A stretch of 64,000 nt of DNA from Porphyrobacter sp. LM 6 (GTDB lineage Bacteria > Pseudomonadota > Alphaproteobacteria > Sphingomonadales > Sphingomonadaceae). The number at the start of each line of letters is the position of its first letter. Within the stretch, counting starts at the first letter, position 1. Positions 8,578 through 18,038 of the stretch are shown one piece after another. A model generated the notes under the pieces. It was not told the origin of the DNA, did no database searches, and was given only the letters and a program-made list of their open reading frames with translations. Location of the stretch: NCBI RefSeq assembly GCF_001720465.1, contig NZ_CP017113.1, forward strand, positions 2,108,001 through 2,172,000. Reading direction: 5' to 3'. The position numbers and the translations under genes were made by a program.

Positions 8578-9635
8578 CAGGCCAACCCGCGCGCAATCCA
8601 CGGCCCCACCAGATTGGCGACGGGCAGCGGGAGTCGCTTCCAGAGCTCGATCTTGCGGCTGTAACCCGCATCGGTCGGATCGATGTTGCGCTTCGCCGCA
8701 ACACCATCCGTCCATGCGCCATAGGTCAGCGGCACAGGATCGAAGCCCCAGTTCTTCTTGAAGCTGTACGGCCCGCTCCCCGTCTTGGAGCGCCCGAAAT
8801 CGAAACGGGTCATGCCCTTGCGCCGGGCATGGAGCATCAGCTCATAATACATCACCTCATTGGCGCGAGCCGCGCGCGCGGCGAAGGTGCCACCACCCCA
8901 ATAAGGCAGCACCGCGCCATCGTGATAGAAGCTGAGCACGCTGGCGAGCGGCGTGTCGCCCTGCCAGACGGTGAGGATATCGCTATCCGGAAAGGCATCG
9001 ATCATCGCGCCGAACAGGCGCTTGGGGAACACCGGCGTGCCGAGATTGCGAACGCTCGCGCTGTAGCAGGCGTAGTGCGCGGCGAGATCATCGCGCCCGC
9101 GCCCGATGGTGATGCGGTGGCCGAAGCCCAGTCCTTTCCGCACCTCGGCGCGGGCCTTGCGCGGGATGGCCAGAAGCTGCGTTTCATCATCGCCAGCAAG
9201 TTCGCGCTCGAACCCGCAATGCTTGTCCGACCAGCAGTCCCACCCCGCCGGAACCGGCCCGCCGCGCAGTTCGATTTCGCCAAAGCCGCCCGCGCGCACG
9301 GCATCCTGCGCCGCCCCCGCCAGCGCATCCGCCGCCGCCTCGCTCGCAGCGCAAATGCCGCCGCCGACCGCAAAGCCGCTCGAAACCAGCGCCTTCCCGA
9401 ACAGCGGCGATCGCACCTCGGTGAGCGGCAGCCAACCGGTGATGACGCCGAGCCGTTCGGTCACAAGGCCCGCAGCGCGCTGCCCCGTCCCCGCCTCGAC
9501 CGCGCGAAGCCAGGCCGGGCGATGAAACAGGCTCGCGCGCATTTCGACGACAAAGCCTTCGATCCGGCGCAGGTCCTCGGCATCGCCAAAATCGACGATC
9601 CGCACGCTTTCGCCGGCCTTGACCGGCGCGTTCAT
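8577..9635 (-). CDS. FemAB-like XrtA-associated acyltransferase
   Basis: The 352-residue protein has the tandem GNAT fold of FemAB/peptidoglycan-bridge enzymes (TIGR03019 type). Visible marks are LPYWGGGTFAARAARANEVM and the C-terminal FDFGRSKTGSGPYSFKKNWG. The family presumably transfers an acyl or aminoacyl group within the XrtA polysaccharide pathway. The real acceptor is unknown. ATG at 9635 overlaps the deacetylase stop in ATGA. A longer open frame upstream lies wholly within the deacetylase gene and was ignored. Confidence 0.88.
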   Translation of the reverse strand: MNAPVKAGESVRIVDFGDAEDLRRIEGFVVEMRASLFHRPAWLRAVEAGTGQRAAGLVTERLGVITGWLPLTEVRSPLFGKALVSSGFAVGGGICAASEAAADALAGAAQDAVRAGGFGEIELRGGPVPAGWDCWSDKHCGFERELAGDDETQLLAIPRKARAEVRKGLGFGHRITIGRGRDDLAAHYACYSASVRNLGTPVFPKRLFGAMIDAFPDSDILTVWQGDTPLASVLSFYHDGAVLPYWGGGTFAARAARANEVMYYELMLHARRKGMTRFDFGRSKTGSGPYSFKKNWGFDPVPLTYGAWTDGVAAKRNIDPTDAGYSRKIELWKRLPLPVANLVGPWIARGLA

Positions 9636-10561
9636 GCCGCAATGCCTGTCAGCACCGCCGGAACAGGCATGGCATCGGCGCGCGCCTGCTCGGCTGCTGC
9701 GACCTCGTCCATCCGTCCCCAGCGGAATTCGTGCACCAGATCGCTGAGCTTGCCCGCCATGCGCGCAAGGCCGGTGTAGTGGCGCAGGCGCGAGCGCATC
9801 GAGGCGTTGGGAACGCGCGGCTGATCGGGATCGACCTCCCACGGGTGGAAATAGAACACCGCCGGACGCCCCTCGACGCGGTTCACCTGCCGGATCGCCC
9901 AGCGCGAAAAGGCATAGGGCAGCACGCGGAAGAACCCGCCCCCGCCCGCCGCCACGCGCCGCCCGCCAAGCATCGCGGTGGTCACCGGCAGTTCGATCAG
10001 CGACGAACCGGCGAGCGGGCGGAACGCAAAGCGCGGGGCTTCGGGCCAGCCATAATGGTCATGCACCACCGGCGCGACGCTGGAGGAATAGGCATAGTCC
10101 TGCTCGGCCAGCTCGGCGAAAGCCCACGGCGTGCGGTGATCGATCGAGAAGCTCGGCGCGCGGTAGCCGCTGACCTTGACCCCGGCGCAATCCTCGATGG
10201 TCTGGCGCGCCTTGCGGATATCCTCGGCGAACGCCTTGCGATCGAAGGTGAACACCCGTGCGTGATCATAGCCGTGGCTGGCAACCTCGTGCCCGGCATC
10301 GGCAATGCGGCGGATCATGTTGGGATGGCGCTTGGCAACCCAGCCCAGCGTGAAGAAGGTGCCGCGCACATCAGCCTCGGCCAGCAGATCGATCACGCGG
10401 TAGACGTTGTCCGCCACCCGCGTGCTGATGCTGTCCCATTCATCGCGCGCGATCACATCCTCGAACGCGCCGACCTGGAACCAGTCCTCGACATCGACCG
10501 ACAGGCCATTGACGATCCTGGCCCCTGCAAGGGCGGACAAGGAATGAGAGGGCGCGTTCAT
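9632..10561 (-). CDS. XrtA-system polysaccharide deacetylase (NodB-like)
   Basis: A 309-residue carbohydrate esterase family 4 protein of the exosortase-associated type (TIGR03006). The metal-binding Asp pair is in LSVDVEDWFQ, the two metal-binding His residues are in SHGYDHA, and the substrate-loop motif is GYRAPSFS. There is no signal peptide, as in other members of this subfamily. It probably removes acetyl groups from N-acetyl sugars of the exopolysaccharide or its lipid-linked precursor. It overlaps the FemAB start in ATGA and starts 4 bases after the ATPase stop. Confidence 0.92.
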   Translation of the reverse strand: MNAPSHSLSALAGARIVNGLSVDVEDWFQVGAFEDVIARDEWDSISTRVADNVYRVIDLLAEADVRGTFFTLGWVAKRHPNMIRRIADAGHEVASHGYDHARVFTFDRKAFAEDIRKARQTIEDCAGVKVSGYRAPSFSIDHRTPWAFAELAEQDYAYSSSVAPVVHDHYGWPEAPRFAFRPLAGSSLIELPVTTAMLGGRRVAAGGGGFFRVLPYAFSRWAIRQVNRVEGRPAVFYFHPWEVDPDQPRVPNASMRSRLRHYTGLARMAGKLSDLVHEFRWGRMDEVAAAEQARADAMPVPAVLTGIAA

Positions 10562-10564
10562 GGC

Positions 10565-11743
10565 TCACGCCGCCTCGCGCGACGGATCTTCCTCAAGCCA
10601 CTCGATCAGCATGGTGAGCACGTGGCGGAACGACCGCTCCTGCTCTTCCAGACGCGCTTCGATGCGCGCCATCGCGGCCGAGAGGCGCGCTTCGGCAGCT
10701 TCCGCCTCGGCAGGAGAGAGCTTCGCGCCATCCTGACCGCTCTGCCCGGTGCCCGCGGCCTGCAATTCGCTGATCGCCGCTTCGAGTTCGGCGGTGCGGG
10801 CATCGCGTTCGGCCAGCAGCTGCGCGAATTCGGCAGCAGGGATCGGGCTGACAGAGGGAGCCGCCGCCACAGGCGCGCTGTCCACCGCCGGCGCGGGGGC
10901 AGCTTCGGGCTCTTCGGCAGCGCCGCGGCTCTGGTCCGCGGCCATTTCGATCATCACGTCATCGAGCATGCCAAGCGTCAGCTCGCCGCTGTCCTCGATC
11001 GCGCCGAGAAGCAGCAGGCGGTTCATCACCTGGTTGACGCGGCGGGGGATGCCGTCGGTGTGACGGTAGAGAGCGCCCATCAGCCCGGTTTCAAACGCCG
11101 GATAGCCGTTCCAGCCAACCTGACCGAGGCGGTGCTTGACGTAGAACTCGATCTCTCCGGCATCGAGCGCTTCGAGATGGTGCGAGGCGATGATGCGCTG
11201 GCGCAGCTGTTCAAGCCCCGGATGATGCGCGAGCATGCGACGGAATTCGGGCTGGCCGAGCAGCAGGCTCTGGAGCAGCGGGTGCGAGCCGAGCTGGAAG
11301 TTCGACAGCATCCGCAACTCTTCGAGCGCGGTCAGATCGAGGTTCTGGCATTCGTCCACCACGAGCAGGCAGCGGCGGCCGGCGCGGGCTTCATCCTGCA
11401 GGAAGCGTTCGATCTGGCCGAGCGCGGTGGCCTTGTCGTGCCCTTCGACCGCCAGCCCGAAAGCCTGCGCGACGACATGGACGATCTCCTCGCCATCCAG
11501 CGCGCTGGTGACGATCTGCGCAACGCTCAGCGCTGCCGGATCGATCCGCTCCATCAGGTGCGCGACCAGCGTCGACTTGCCCGCGCCAACCTCGCCGGTG
11601 ATGACGATGAAGCCTTCGCCCTGGCTCATGCCATAGCCGAGATAGCTCATCGCTTTCCGATGGCTGGTGCTTTCGAAATAGAACTGCGGATCAGGGGTCA
11701 GCTGAAACGGCCGTCCGGCGAATCCATAGTGTTGCTCGTACAT
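10565..11743 (-). CDS. XrtA-associated ExeA-like ATPase
   Basis: This 392-residue AAA-type ATPase belongs to the TIGR03015 family. Walker A is GEVGAGKS near residue 50 and Walker B is LLVVDECQ. The N-terminus MYEQHYGFAGRPFQLTPDP is typical of ExeA/GspA-like proteins. A Pro/Ala-rich linker at about residues 280-315 leads into a coiled-coil C-terminal segment rich in Glu, Ala and Arg. It is likely an energy or assembly component of the export apparatus. ATG at 11743 is followed at once by the conserved N-terminus. Confidence 0.9.
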   Translation of the reverse strand: MYEQHYGFAGRPFQLTPDPQFYFESTSHRKAMSYLGYGMSQGEGFIVITGEVGAGKSTLVAHLMERIDPAALSVAQIVTSALDGEEIVHVVAQAFGLAVEGHDKATALGQIERFLQDEARAGRRCLLVVDECQNLDLTALEELRMLSNFQLGSHPLLQSLLLGQPEFRRMLAHHPGLEQLRQRIIASHHLEALDAGEIEFYVKHRLGQVGWNGYPAFETGLMGALYRHTDGIPRRVNQVMNRLLLLGAIEDSGELTLGMLDDVMIEMAADQSRGAAEEPEAAPAPAVDSAPVAAAPSVSPIPAAEFAQLLAERDARTAELEAAISELQAAGTGQSGQDGAKLSPAEAEAAEARLSAAMARIEARLEEQERSFRHVLTMLIEWLEEDPSREAA

Positions 11744-11759
11744 GAGGCTGTCATCCCTC

Positions 11760-13424
11760 TCAGAAATTGTATCGCAGGCCGACAAGGGCGGTGGCGAAGG
11801 CGAAGTCCTGCGCGGTGAATTCGCTGTCGAAATAGTCGACCGCGATTGCGGCGCGGCCGGTAAGGCGCTCGGTGATTGCGCGGTTATAGGCGAGCGAGGC
11901 CCCCATTGCGGTGGTGTCGCTGCCATTGCCCGGCGCATCGAACCAGTTGACGTAGGCGTTGGTGGCAAGGCTGGCATCGGCGCTGACCTGGCGGGTCAGC
12001 CCGCCGATGACGTAGTAGCTTTCATCGGTCAGCCCATCGAACGGGGCGAGCACGGTGCCCGCTGCCGCGATGAAGGTGCGCCGGTCATAGCCTGCGCCCA
12101 GCGCCGCAGTGGTGCGGCCGATCTGGCGCTGGTAGGAAGCGCGCACGCCGCGCCCGCGGAACGCAGCCGAGCGCACCGAACCAAGCGCGCCGACCACGGC
12201 CTGCCCCTCGGTATCGCTGAGCAGCCCGCCGAAATCGCCCGTCACCGGATTGCGGATCGCAGTGAAATCGCTCGATAGCCCGGCGAGCGCGTTGTTGATC
12301 ACCCCGCCAAAGCCGCTCACCCCGTCATAGACCGACAGGGCAAAGGCGCTGCGCCGGCTCGGAACATATGTGAAGGTGCCGTAATAGGTCGTTGAATCAT
12401 AACGGCGACCGACAGCAGCGGTCAGATTGGTGCGCGAGCTCGGACGCCACATCACGCCGACATCCCAGAGCAGGCCGTCGACATCGAAGGCGATCCGGCG
12501 CGGGGCAGCGCTGTCGGTCACGAACCGGCCGTCTGGGCCGATCACCGGCACGCCATTGGCATCGCGCACCGCATCGCGGCTGGAAATCTCGACATCCTCG
12601 TAACCCGCGCCTGCCACCAACGCGACGGAGCGGGTCAGCGGCACGGTCACATCGCCGCGCACGTAAAGGTCGCGCACGCGCTGGTCGAGGTTGCCGATAT
12701 CCTCCTGAAAGCCGCCCGCTGTCACCGCAATGCCGACCGGGAGGAGATCATCCGGACGCACACCTGCGCGCAGCTGGCCGGTATAGGTCACGCTGTCATC
12801 GAAAGCGTCGACCGGTTGCCCCTGCGGGCTGACCAGCACGGCATCATTCTCAAAGCGGTTATAGCCGACCCGGGCAACACCGGTCAGATCGACCACGCCA
12901 ACCCGCGTCGCAAGGCTGGGCCCGGCGTAGAAGCTGTAGAAGCGTGCTTCGGCATCCTGTTGCACCAGCGGGTTCAGGGTGCTGCCCCCGCCGCCATCGG
13001 CGCGTGTGCGCGAAGCGAGCGCCCCAGCCTCAAGGCTCAGCGCATTGGGAACCACCGCCAGCGTGCCGCGCGCAATCCCGCTCACGGTATCGGTGTCGAC
13101 GCTGTTGTCGTCATAGCCGATATTGCGCTCGTAACGCAGCGAGACCGCCGCGCCGCTGTTGCGCCCCTGAACATTGATATCGACCCCGACCGCGACCTGG
13201 CTGAAGGTCAGCACGTCATCGCCGGGCGACAGCTCGGCCGAAAGCACCTGCCCGACCTCGATGTAAGGCTGTACCGACGGTCCGCGGCGTTCGGCTTGCG
13301 CGGGGGCAGGCCCGCTACCCTGTTGCGACGGGCCGGGTTGCTGTTGCGCAACCGCAGGCGCGCCGCCCATCAGCAGCGCCAGCGCGGCCAGCAGGAAGGA
13401 GGCGAACCTGCGGATCATCCCCAT
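11760..13424 (-). CDS. XrtA-system outer-membrane beta-barrel protein
   Basis: The 554-residue protein has a signal peptide ending near APAVAQ, then a low-complexity Gln/Pro stretch, then many alternating amphipathic strands, and ends in the aromatic LRYNF typical of outer-membrane barrels. It matches the PEP-CTERM system-associated family TIGR03016. Its position between the kinase and ATPase genes suggests it serves polysaccharide passage through the outer membrane, but the family has no proven function. The start at 13424 overlaps the kinase gene by 10 bases. ATG at 13418 is a possible alternative. Confidence 0.85.
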   Translation of the reverse strand: MGMIRRFASFLLAALALLMGGAPAVAQQQPGPSQQGSGPAPAQAERRGPSVQPYIEVGQVLSAELSPGDDVLTFSQVAVGVDINVQGRNSGAAVSLRYERNIGYDDNSVDTDTVSGIARGTLAVVPNALSLEAGALASRTRADGGGGSTLNPLVQQDAEARFYSFYAGPSLATRVGVVDLTGVARVGYNRFENDAVLVSPQGQPVDAFDDSVTYTGQLRAGVRPDDLLPVGIAVTAGGFQEDIGNLDQRVRDLYVRGDVTVPLTRSVALVAGAGYEDVEISSRDAVRDANGVPVIGPDGRFVTDSAAPRRIAFDVDGLLWDVGVMWRPSSRTNLTAAVGRRYDSTTYYGTFTYVPSRRSAFALSVYDGVSGFGGVINNALAGLSSDFTAIRNPVTGDFGGLLSDTEGQAVVGALGSVRSAAFRGRGVRASYQRQIGRTTAALGAGYDRRTFIAAAGTVLAPFDGLTDESYYVIGGLTRQVSADASLATNAYVNWFDAPGNGSDTTAMGASLAYNRAITERLTGRAAIAVDYFDSEFTAQDFAFATALVGLRYNF

Positions 13425-14416
13425 CCCGCTCCATAGGTGCCGAAATGCCGCCCCGAAGGGCTGTAACGCGCGGCGTTGAGCAGCAGCTTGATATCCGCGC
13501 AGGCCGAGAGCAGCTGGCGCGCATCGTCGAGCGCCGCGCGACTGGTCTCGTCGGCGCGCACCACCAGCACGGCCTGCCCGACATGGGCCGCCAGCTCCGC
13601 CGCCGCCGACGCAGCGAGCGCAGGCGGCGTATCGAAGATCACGATCCGGTCAGGCGCGCCTTCGGTCAGCCGGTCGAGCACCTCGCGAGTGCGAGTGCTG
13701 GCGAGATATTCGGAATCGCGCACGCTCGGCGTGCCGGCGGGCAGCACGAACAGGCCGGGGATGTCGGTCGCGATCACCAGCGATTCGGGCGCAATCGCCG
13801 GATCGGCGAGCGTATCCATCAGCCCGGCGGTCGCGGTGATGCCCAGCCGCTCGGCCGCTGCGGGCTTGACCACATCGGCATCCACCAGCAGCACTTCGAG
13901 CCGCCGTTCGACAGCGAGCGCGATGGCGAGATTGGTGGCGCAGAAGGTCTTGCCTTCGCCGGGATGCGGCGAGCACACGAGAATGCGGCGCGCCAGCGCA
14001 CTATCGACCGCGCGCGCTTCGGCGAGCAATTCGCGCTTGACGATACGGAACTCTTCAAGCTGGCCGGTCACCGGGTCTTCGGGCACGATCAGCCCGTTGG
14101 CCCGCATGAGATCGCGGTCGATGCTCACCTTAGGACCGCTGAAGGCCACAGCGACGGGCACAGGCTTGGGCGGTTCAACCGGCGCCGCTGGAGCAGGTGC
14201 AGGTGCAGGTGCGGCGACCGGAGCCGGAACCGGAGCCGGAACCGCAGCCTCGACAGGCGCAGGGGTTTCGGCAGGCGCAGCCGGACGGCGGCGCGGTTCG
14301 GCAACCGGAGGCACGCTCGGCGTGCGCGCGGGGCCAAGCCCGAAGGTCATCTCGGCGCGCTCGAACAGCGAAGCCGGACGGGCGCCCTTGCGATCGATCT
14401 TGCTCTGGTCGGTCAT
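13415..14416 (-). CDS. XrtA-associated tyrosine autokinase
   Basis: A 333-residue BY-kinase cytoplasmic domain (TIGR03018 type). Walker A is PHPGEGKT, Walker A' is LLVDADVVKP, and a Walker B-like IVIFDTPP follows. It would phosphorylate its own C-terminal tyrosines and, with the chain-length protein upstream, control polymer length and export. The N-terminal 90 residues are a Pro/Ala/Val-rich linker encoded by short repeats around 14175-14290. The C-terminal tyrosine cluster is sparse, with only two Tyr in the last 20 residues. It follows the chain-length gene by 16 bases. Confidence 0.9.
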   Translation of the reverse strand: MTDQSKIDRKGARPASLFERAEMTFGLGPARTPSVPPVAEPRRRPAAPAETPAPVEAAVPAPVPAPVAAPAPAPAPAAPVEPPKPVPVAVAFSGPKVSIDRDLMRANGLIVPEDPVTGQLEEFRIVKRELLAEARAVDSALARRILVCSPHPGEGKTFCATNLAIALAVERRLEVLLVDADVVKPAAAERLGITATAGLMDTLADPAIAPESLVIATDIPGLFVLPAGTPSVRDSEYLASTRTREVLDRLTEGAPDRIVIFDTPPALAASAAAELAAHVGQAVLVVRADETSRAALDDARQLLSACADIKLLLNAARYSPSGRHFGTYGAGWG

Positions 14417-14432
14417 CGCTTCACCCTTGTCC

Positions 14433-15953
14433 TCACGCCACCGTGCTGATCGCGACCAGCTCGATCGCGAGCAGGATCACGAACATGGCCGCGAGCGCGG
14501 CGCAGGCCCCGGCGAATTGCTTGAGACGACGCTGCTCGTTGGCGCGCGCGGCATCCGACATGGTCAGCGAAATCGAACCGATCACCGGCAGATCGAACGC
14601 ACGTTCGAGCCGCTGCTGGGTGGCAAAGCCGCCGCGCAGCTGGGCCATGCCAAGCGCGCTCGCAACGCCAGCGCCGAGGCCTACCACCAGCACCCCGAAC
14701 AGCAGCAGCGGCCGGTTGGGAGCGGCGGGCTTCTGCGGCACGGTGGGTTGCTGGATAATGTCGAAGCGGAACTGGCTGGCCTTGTCCTCAACCTCGCCGC
14801 GGGTCCGCAGCGCTTCGCGGTCCTGGAGCAGCTTTTCGTAGTTCTGGCGCAGCACGTCGTAATCGCGGCTGATGCGATTGGCTTCAGCGGCCACAGTCGG
14901 CTCGCTTGCCTGGCTCGCCATCAGCGCGGCGAAATTGCTCTGGAGCGCGGCGCGGCGGGCCTGAAGCGCCTCGACCGTCGCCTGCCGCTCGCTCTTGATC
15001 GCCACCAGCGAGGCCCAGGCGGGATTGGGCGTGCCCCCCGCATCCTCGCCTGCGGTGGCCGCCTGCTTGGTAAGCAGTTGCACCTGCCGCGCGGTGGATA
15101 TGACATCGGGGTGATTGTCAGTAAGACCGCGCGCACGCAGTTCGGCAAGCTGGGTCTGCGCCTGCATCAGCGCGGCGCGCGGGCCGACAGCATCCTTGCC
15201 GCCGGCAAGCGTGCGCGGCGTGCTCGACAGCTGGCCTGAAATCGCCGCCAACGCGCTTTCGGCTGCGGCCAGATCGGCATCGACATTGCGCAGATCGGCG
15301 CGCGCCTGCTGCACCTTGCTCGAAAGGCTCTCCGAGCCGCCGACCAGATCGGGATATTGCGCCTCGAAGGTCAGGCGGCGCTGTTCGGCCTGTTCCAGCT
15401 CGCGCTTGCGCTCTTCAAGCTGACGATCGAGATCGCCGATCGCCGAGCTGATCCCGGCGCGGTTGCCCACGATGTGCTCCTCGCGCAGGATGTCGAGCAG
15501 CTTCTGCACCACATCACGCGCCAGCACGGCGTTTTCGGCATCGCTGAAATTGCGACGACCGACTTCGGCGGTAATCTCGAACAGGTTGTCCTGCTCGCTC
15601 GTCACCTTCACCTTCTTTTCGAGCTCGGCAATCGCGGCGTCATAGGCCCCGCGACCTTCAAGCCCCTCGCCGAGGCGGGTCGCGCGGATCACCTTTTCGA
15701 GGTTCTTGGCGCTCGACAGGGTCTGGCGCACGCGCATGATCTCTTCCTTGCCGTCTCCGGCAATGCCGAGCTGGCGCGACAGCACGTCCTGCACATCGAC
15801 ATAGACCCGCGCCTTGGATTCGTAGGCATTGGGAACCAGCGCGATCACCAGCCAGCCCAGCAGACACACGCCCCAGGCAGTGGCAATCGCCAGCCAGCGG
15901 CGGTGCCAGACCGACCACAGCGCTGCGCGCAGTTCCTCGAAGATTTCGGTCAT
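14433..15953 (-). CDS. XrtA-system chain-length determinant protein
   Basis: This 506-residue Wzz/GumC-like inner-membrane protein (TIGR03007 type) sets polysaccharide chain length. A first membrane helix lies around residues 20-38, followed by a long periplasmic coiled-coil region. The Pro-rich second membrane segment begins near NRPLLLFGVLV, and there is a further hydrophobic helix at the very C-terminus (AIELVAIS). The kinase domain is a separate protein encoded just downstream. It starts 16 bases after the export-protein gene. Confidence 0.9.
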   Translation of the reverse strand: MTEIFEELRAALWSVWHRRWLAIATAWGVCLLGWLVIALVPNAYESKARVYVDVQDVLSRQLGIAGDGKEEIMRVRQTLSSAKNLEKVIRATRLGEGLEGRGAYDAAIAELEKKVKVTSEQDNLFEITAEVGRRNFSDAENAVLARDVVQKLLDILREEHIVGNRAGISSAIGDLDRQLEERKRELEQAEQRRLTFEAQYPDLVGGSESLSSKVQQARADLRNVDADLAAAESALAAISGQLSSTPRTLAGGKDAVGPRAALMQAQTQLAELRARGLTDNHPDVISTARQVQLLTKQAATAGEDAGGTPNPAWASLVAIKSERQATVEALQARRAALQSNFAALMASQASEPTVAAEANRISRDYDVLRQNYEKLLQDREALRTRGEVEDKASQFRFDIIQQPTVPQKPAAPNRPLLLFGVLVVGLGAGVASALGMAQLRGGFATQQRLERAFDLPVIGSISLTMSDAARANEQRRLKQFAGACAALAAMFVILLAIELVAISTVA

Positions 15954-15969
15954 GCCTGATCGCGCCCCG

Positions 15970-16611
15970 TCAGAACCGGCTTTCCGGGATGATGATCGTA
16001 TCCCCCGGCATCAGCATGACATTGGCGCTGGCATCGCCGCGGCGGATCAGATCGGACAGGCGCAGGCGGTATTCCACCTGCTTGCCGGTCTTGCGGTCGA
16101 GCCGGATCAGCTTGGCGCGGTTGCCGGCGGCAAATTCATTGAGCCCGCCCACCGCGATCATCGCATCGAGCACGGTCATGTTGGCGCGGAACGGCAGCGA
16201 GGCGGGTTGCCCCGTCGCGCCGATGATCCGCACCTGCTGGGTGAAATTGCCTTCGGGCGTGTTGACGATCACCGAAACGATCGGCTGCTCGATATACTTC
16301 GCCAGTTCCCCGGCGATGTATTCCTGCAGCTGGGTCGCCGTTTTGCCGACCGCGGGGATATCCTGCACCAGCGGAATGGTCAGGCGACCATCGGGGCGCA
16401 CGCGGACCTTGTCGGCGCTGAGTTCGGGATTGCGCCAGACGTGGATGGTGATCTCGTCGAGCGGGCCGATGGTGTATTCCTCGCTCGGCGCGATCGGCGC
16501 GGCGCCGACGCTCGCGGGCGGCAATTCCGGGCCGCTCGACGCGCAGGCCGCAAGCAGCCCCGCGCTGAGGCCGATAACGGCGAGCCGATGGAAACGCGCA
16601 TGGATGGGCAT
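15970..16611 (-). CDS. XrtA-system polysaccharide export lipoprotein (Wza-like)
   Basis: First gene of the operon. The 213-residue protein has a lipoprotein signal peptide with lipobox LLAAC (Cys near residue 23). A polysaccharide-export domain beginning YTIGPLDEITIHVW is followed by a SLBB-type domain that ends IIIPESRF. It matches TIGR03027 and would form the periplasmic/outer-membrane channel for the polymer. A clear AAGGA ribosome-binding site lies at 16621-16625 on the minus strand. Confidence 0.92.
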   Translation of the reverse strand: MPIHARFHRLAVIGLSAGLLAACASSGPELPPASVGAAPIAPSEEYTIGPLDEITIHVWRNPELSADKVRVRPDGRLTIPLVQDIPAVGKTATQLQEYIAGELAKYIEQPIVSVIVNTPEGNFTQQVRIIGATGQPASLPFRANMTVLDAMIAVGGLNEFAAGNRAKLIRLDRKTGKQVEYRLRLSDLIRRGDASANVMLMPGDTIIIPESRF

Positions 16612-16811
16612 TGATCAGGATCCTTGGCCATTAAGCCGGGGACGATGCGCCATGCAGGAGCGACCTGCGACATACGACCCCCGGGTGATGGGGCTTCTTG
16701 TCGCCGGAATTGGTGAAGATATTGTTAGTTATACAGCGGCGAATGCGGCCCTATCCCGGATCGGGACACCGCGCTGCCGGGGGTTAACGCGGGCAGCTTA
16801 CCGGGCGCGGA
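16612..16811 (-). promoter_or_regulatory. 200-base leader presumed to carry the XrtA operon promoter
   Basis: This is the longest non-coding stretch in the cluster. It lies between the decarboxylase stop and the first gene of the operon, all on the minus strand. It is relatively A+T-rich around 16705-16735, where a TATAAC hexamer is visible on the minus strand. I see no good -35 match and no convincing sigma-54 -24/-12 element. The ribosome-binding site is at 16621-16625. The promoter assignment rests on position only. Confidence 0.35.
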
Positions 16812-18038
16812 TCAGACCAGGATTTCGGCCGCCGGACCATGGCCGAGGAACGCCGCCGGACTGGCGCTCGCCCCGTAGGCCCCGGCGCAGAAGACCGCGA
16901 CCAGATCGCCAACCTCGGCATGGGGCATCGCGGCATTGTCGGCGAGCCGGTCAAGCGGGGTGCACAGACAGCCGACGATGTTCACTTCCTCTGTCGGTTC
17001 TGAATCATAACGCGTTGCAATTGCTGAAGGATAATTGCGTCGCACCACGGTTCCGAAATTACCCGAGGCGGCGAGCTGGTGATGCAGGCCCCCATCGGTG
17101 ACGAGGTAGATGACCCCGTGGCTTTCCTTGCGGTCGATAATGCGGGTCAGGTAGACCCCCGCCTCGCCCACCAGATAGCGGCCGAGCTCGAGGCACAGCT
17201 CCGTGTCCGCGAGCACCGGCGGAAGGTTTGCCACCCGCTCGGCCAGCGCGGCACCAACGCGCGGCAGGTCGACCGGCGTGTCACCGGGGAAATAGGGGAT
17301 GCCCAGCCCCCCGCCCATATTGAGCTTGGGCAGGCCGTGGCCGATATCACTTGCCAGATTCGCGGCGAGTTCCAGCACGTTGCCCTGCGCTTCGATGATC
17401 GCATCCGCGCTCAGCGTCTGACTGCCGGTGAAGATGTGGAGGCCGCGCCATTCGGCCCCTTCGGCGATCACGTGGCGCGCCAGATCGGGGACCTTGTCGG
17501 CATCAACCCCGAAGGGCTTGGCCCCGCCGCCCATCTTCATGCCCGAACCCTTGAGCTCGAAGCTGGGATTGACCCGGATCGCGATGCGCGGCGGCTTGCC
17601 CAGTCGCTGCCCGATGGCGAGCGCACGGTTCGCCTCGCCCGCAGATTCGCAATTGAGCGTCACCCCGGCCACAATCGCGGCCTCCAGCTCGTCGTCGCGC
17701 TTGCCGGGGCCGGCAAAGCTGATGCGCGCCGGATCGATCCCGACCGCGACACACAGGCCCAGCTCACCCGACGAGGCGATGTCGAACCCGTCCACCAATG
17801 GGGCCATGTGCCCGATAACCGCGAGGTGCGGGTTGGCCTTGACCGCGTAGTTGATCCCCACGCGGCTCGGCAGCGCGGCGCGCAAGGCCGCCACGCGAGC
17901 ATCGAGATGTGCGCGCGAGTAGACGAACAGCGGCGTGCGCCCCGCTTCGGCCACCAGCTCGCTTGCGCGCTTGCCGCCGATGGCAAGCTCGCCGCCGATG
18001 CTTTCGTATCCGGCAGGGATCGGGCCGACGGGCTTCAT
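16812..18038 (-). CDS. XrtA-associated PLP-dependent decarboxylase
   Basis: A 408-residue fold-type III (alanine racemase-like barrel) decarboxylase, related to diaminopimelate/ornithine decarboxylases and matching TIGR03099. The PLP lysine is Lys68 in NYAVKANPH. A Gly-rich phosphate-binding segment is in NMGGGLGIPYF, and the partner-subunit active-site Cys is probably in VFCAGAYGAS. Its substrate is not known. It is cotranscribed with the acyl-CoA ligase upstream (ATGA overlap) and lies opposite an acyl carrier protein gene, which suggests an amino-acid-derived group carried on a thioester. Confidence 0.88.
   Translation of the reverse strand: MKPVGPIPAGYESIGGELAIGGKRASELVAEAGRTPLFVYSRAHLDARVAALRAALPSRVGINYAVKANPHLAVIGHMAPLVDGFDIASSGELGLCVAVGIDPARISFAGPGKRDDELEAAIVAGVTLNCESAGEANRALAIGQRLGKPPRIAIRVNPSFELKGSGMKMGGGAKPFGVDADKVPDLARHVIAEGAEWRGLHIFTGSQTLSADAIIEAQGNVLELAANLASDIGHGLPKLNMGGGLGIPYFPGDTPVDLPRVGAALAERVANLPPVLADTELCLELGRYLVGEAGVYLTRIIDRKESHGVIYLVTDGGLHHQLAASGNFGTVVRRNYPSAIATRYDSEPTEEVNIVGCLCTPLDRLADNAAMPHAEVGDLVAVFCAGAYGASASPAAFLGHGPAAEILV

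Noticed and set aside
7201..8664. Plus-strand frame opposite xrtA and the glycosyltransferase.
   Set aside because: Antisense shadow; the minus-strand proteins carry the conserved motifs.
9731..11818. Plus-strand open frame of nearly 700 codons across the XrtA deacetylase and ATPase genes.
   Set aside because: Antisense to conserved genes, with no recognisable protein.
14175..14290. Short repeats in the tyrosine kinase gene as a minisatellite.
   Set aside because: They simply encode a Pro/Ala/Val linker common in this protein family.
13476..15239. Ser/Thr/Ala-rich plus-strand open frame opposite the kinase and chain-length genes.
   Set aside because: Low-complexity antisense reading of well-matched XrtA genes.
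16612..16811. Possible sigma-54 or PEP-CTERM-type regulatory box before the XrtA operon.
   Set aside because: I found no convincing -24/-12 pair or dyad; only a weak TATAAC.
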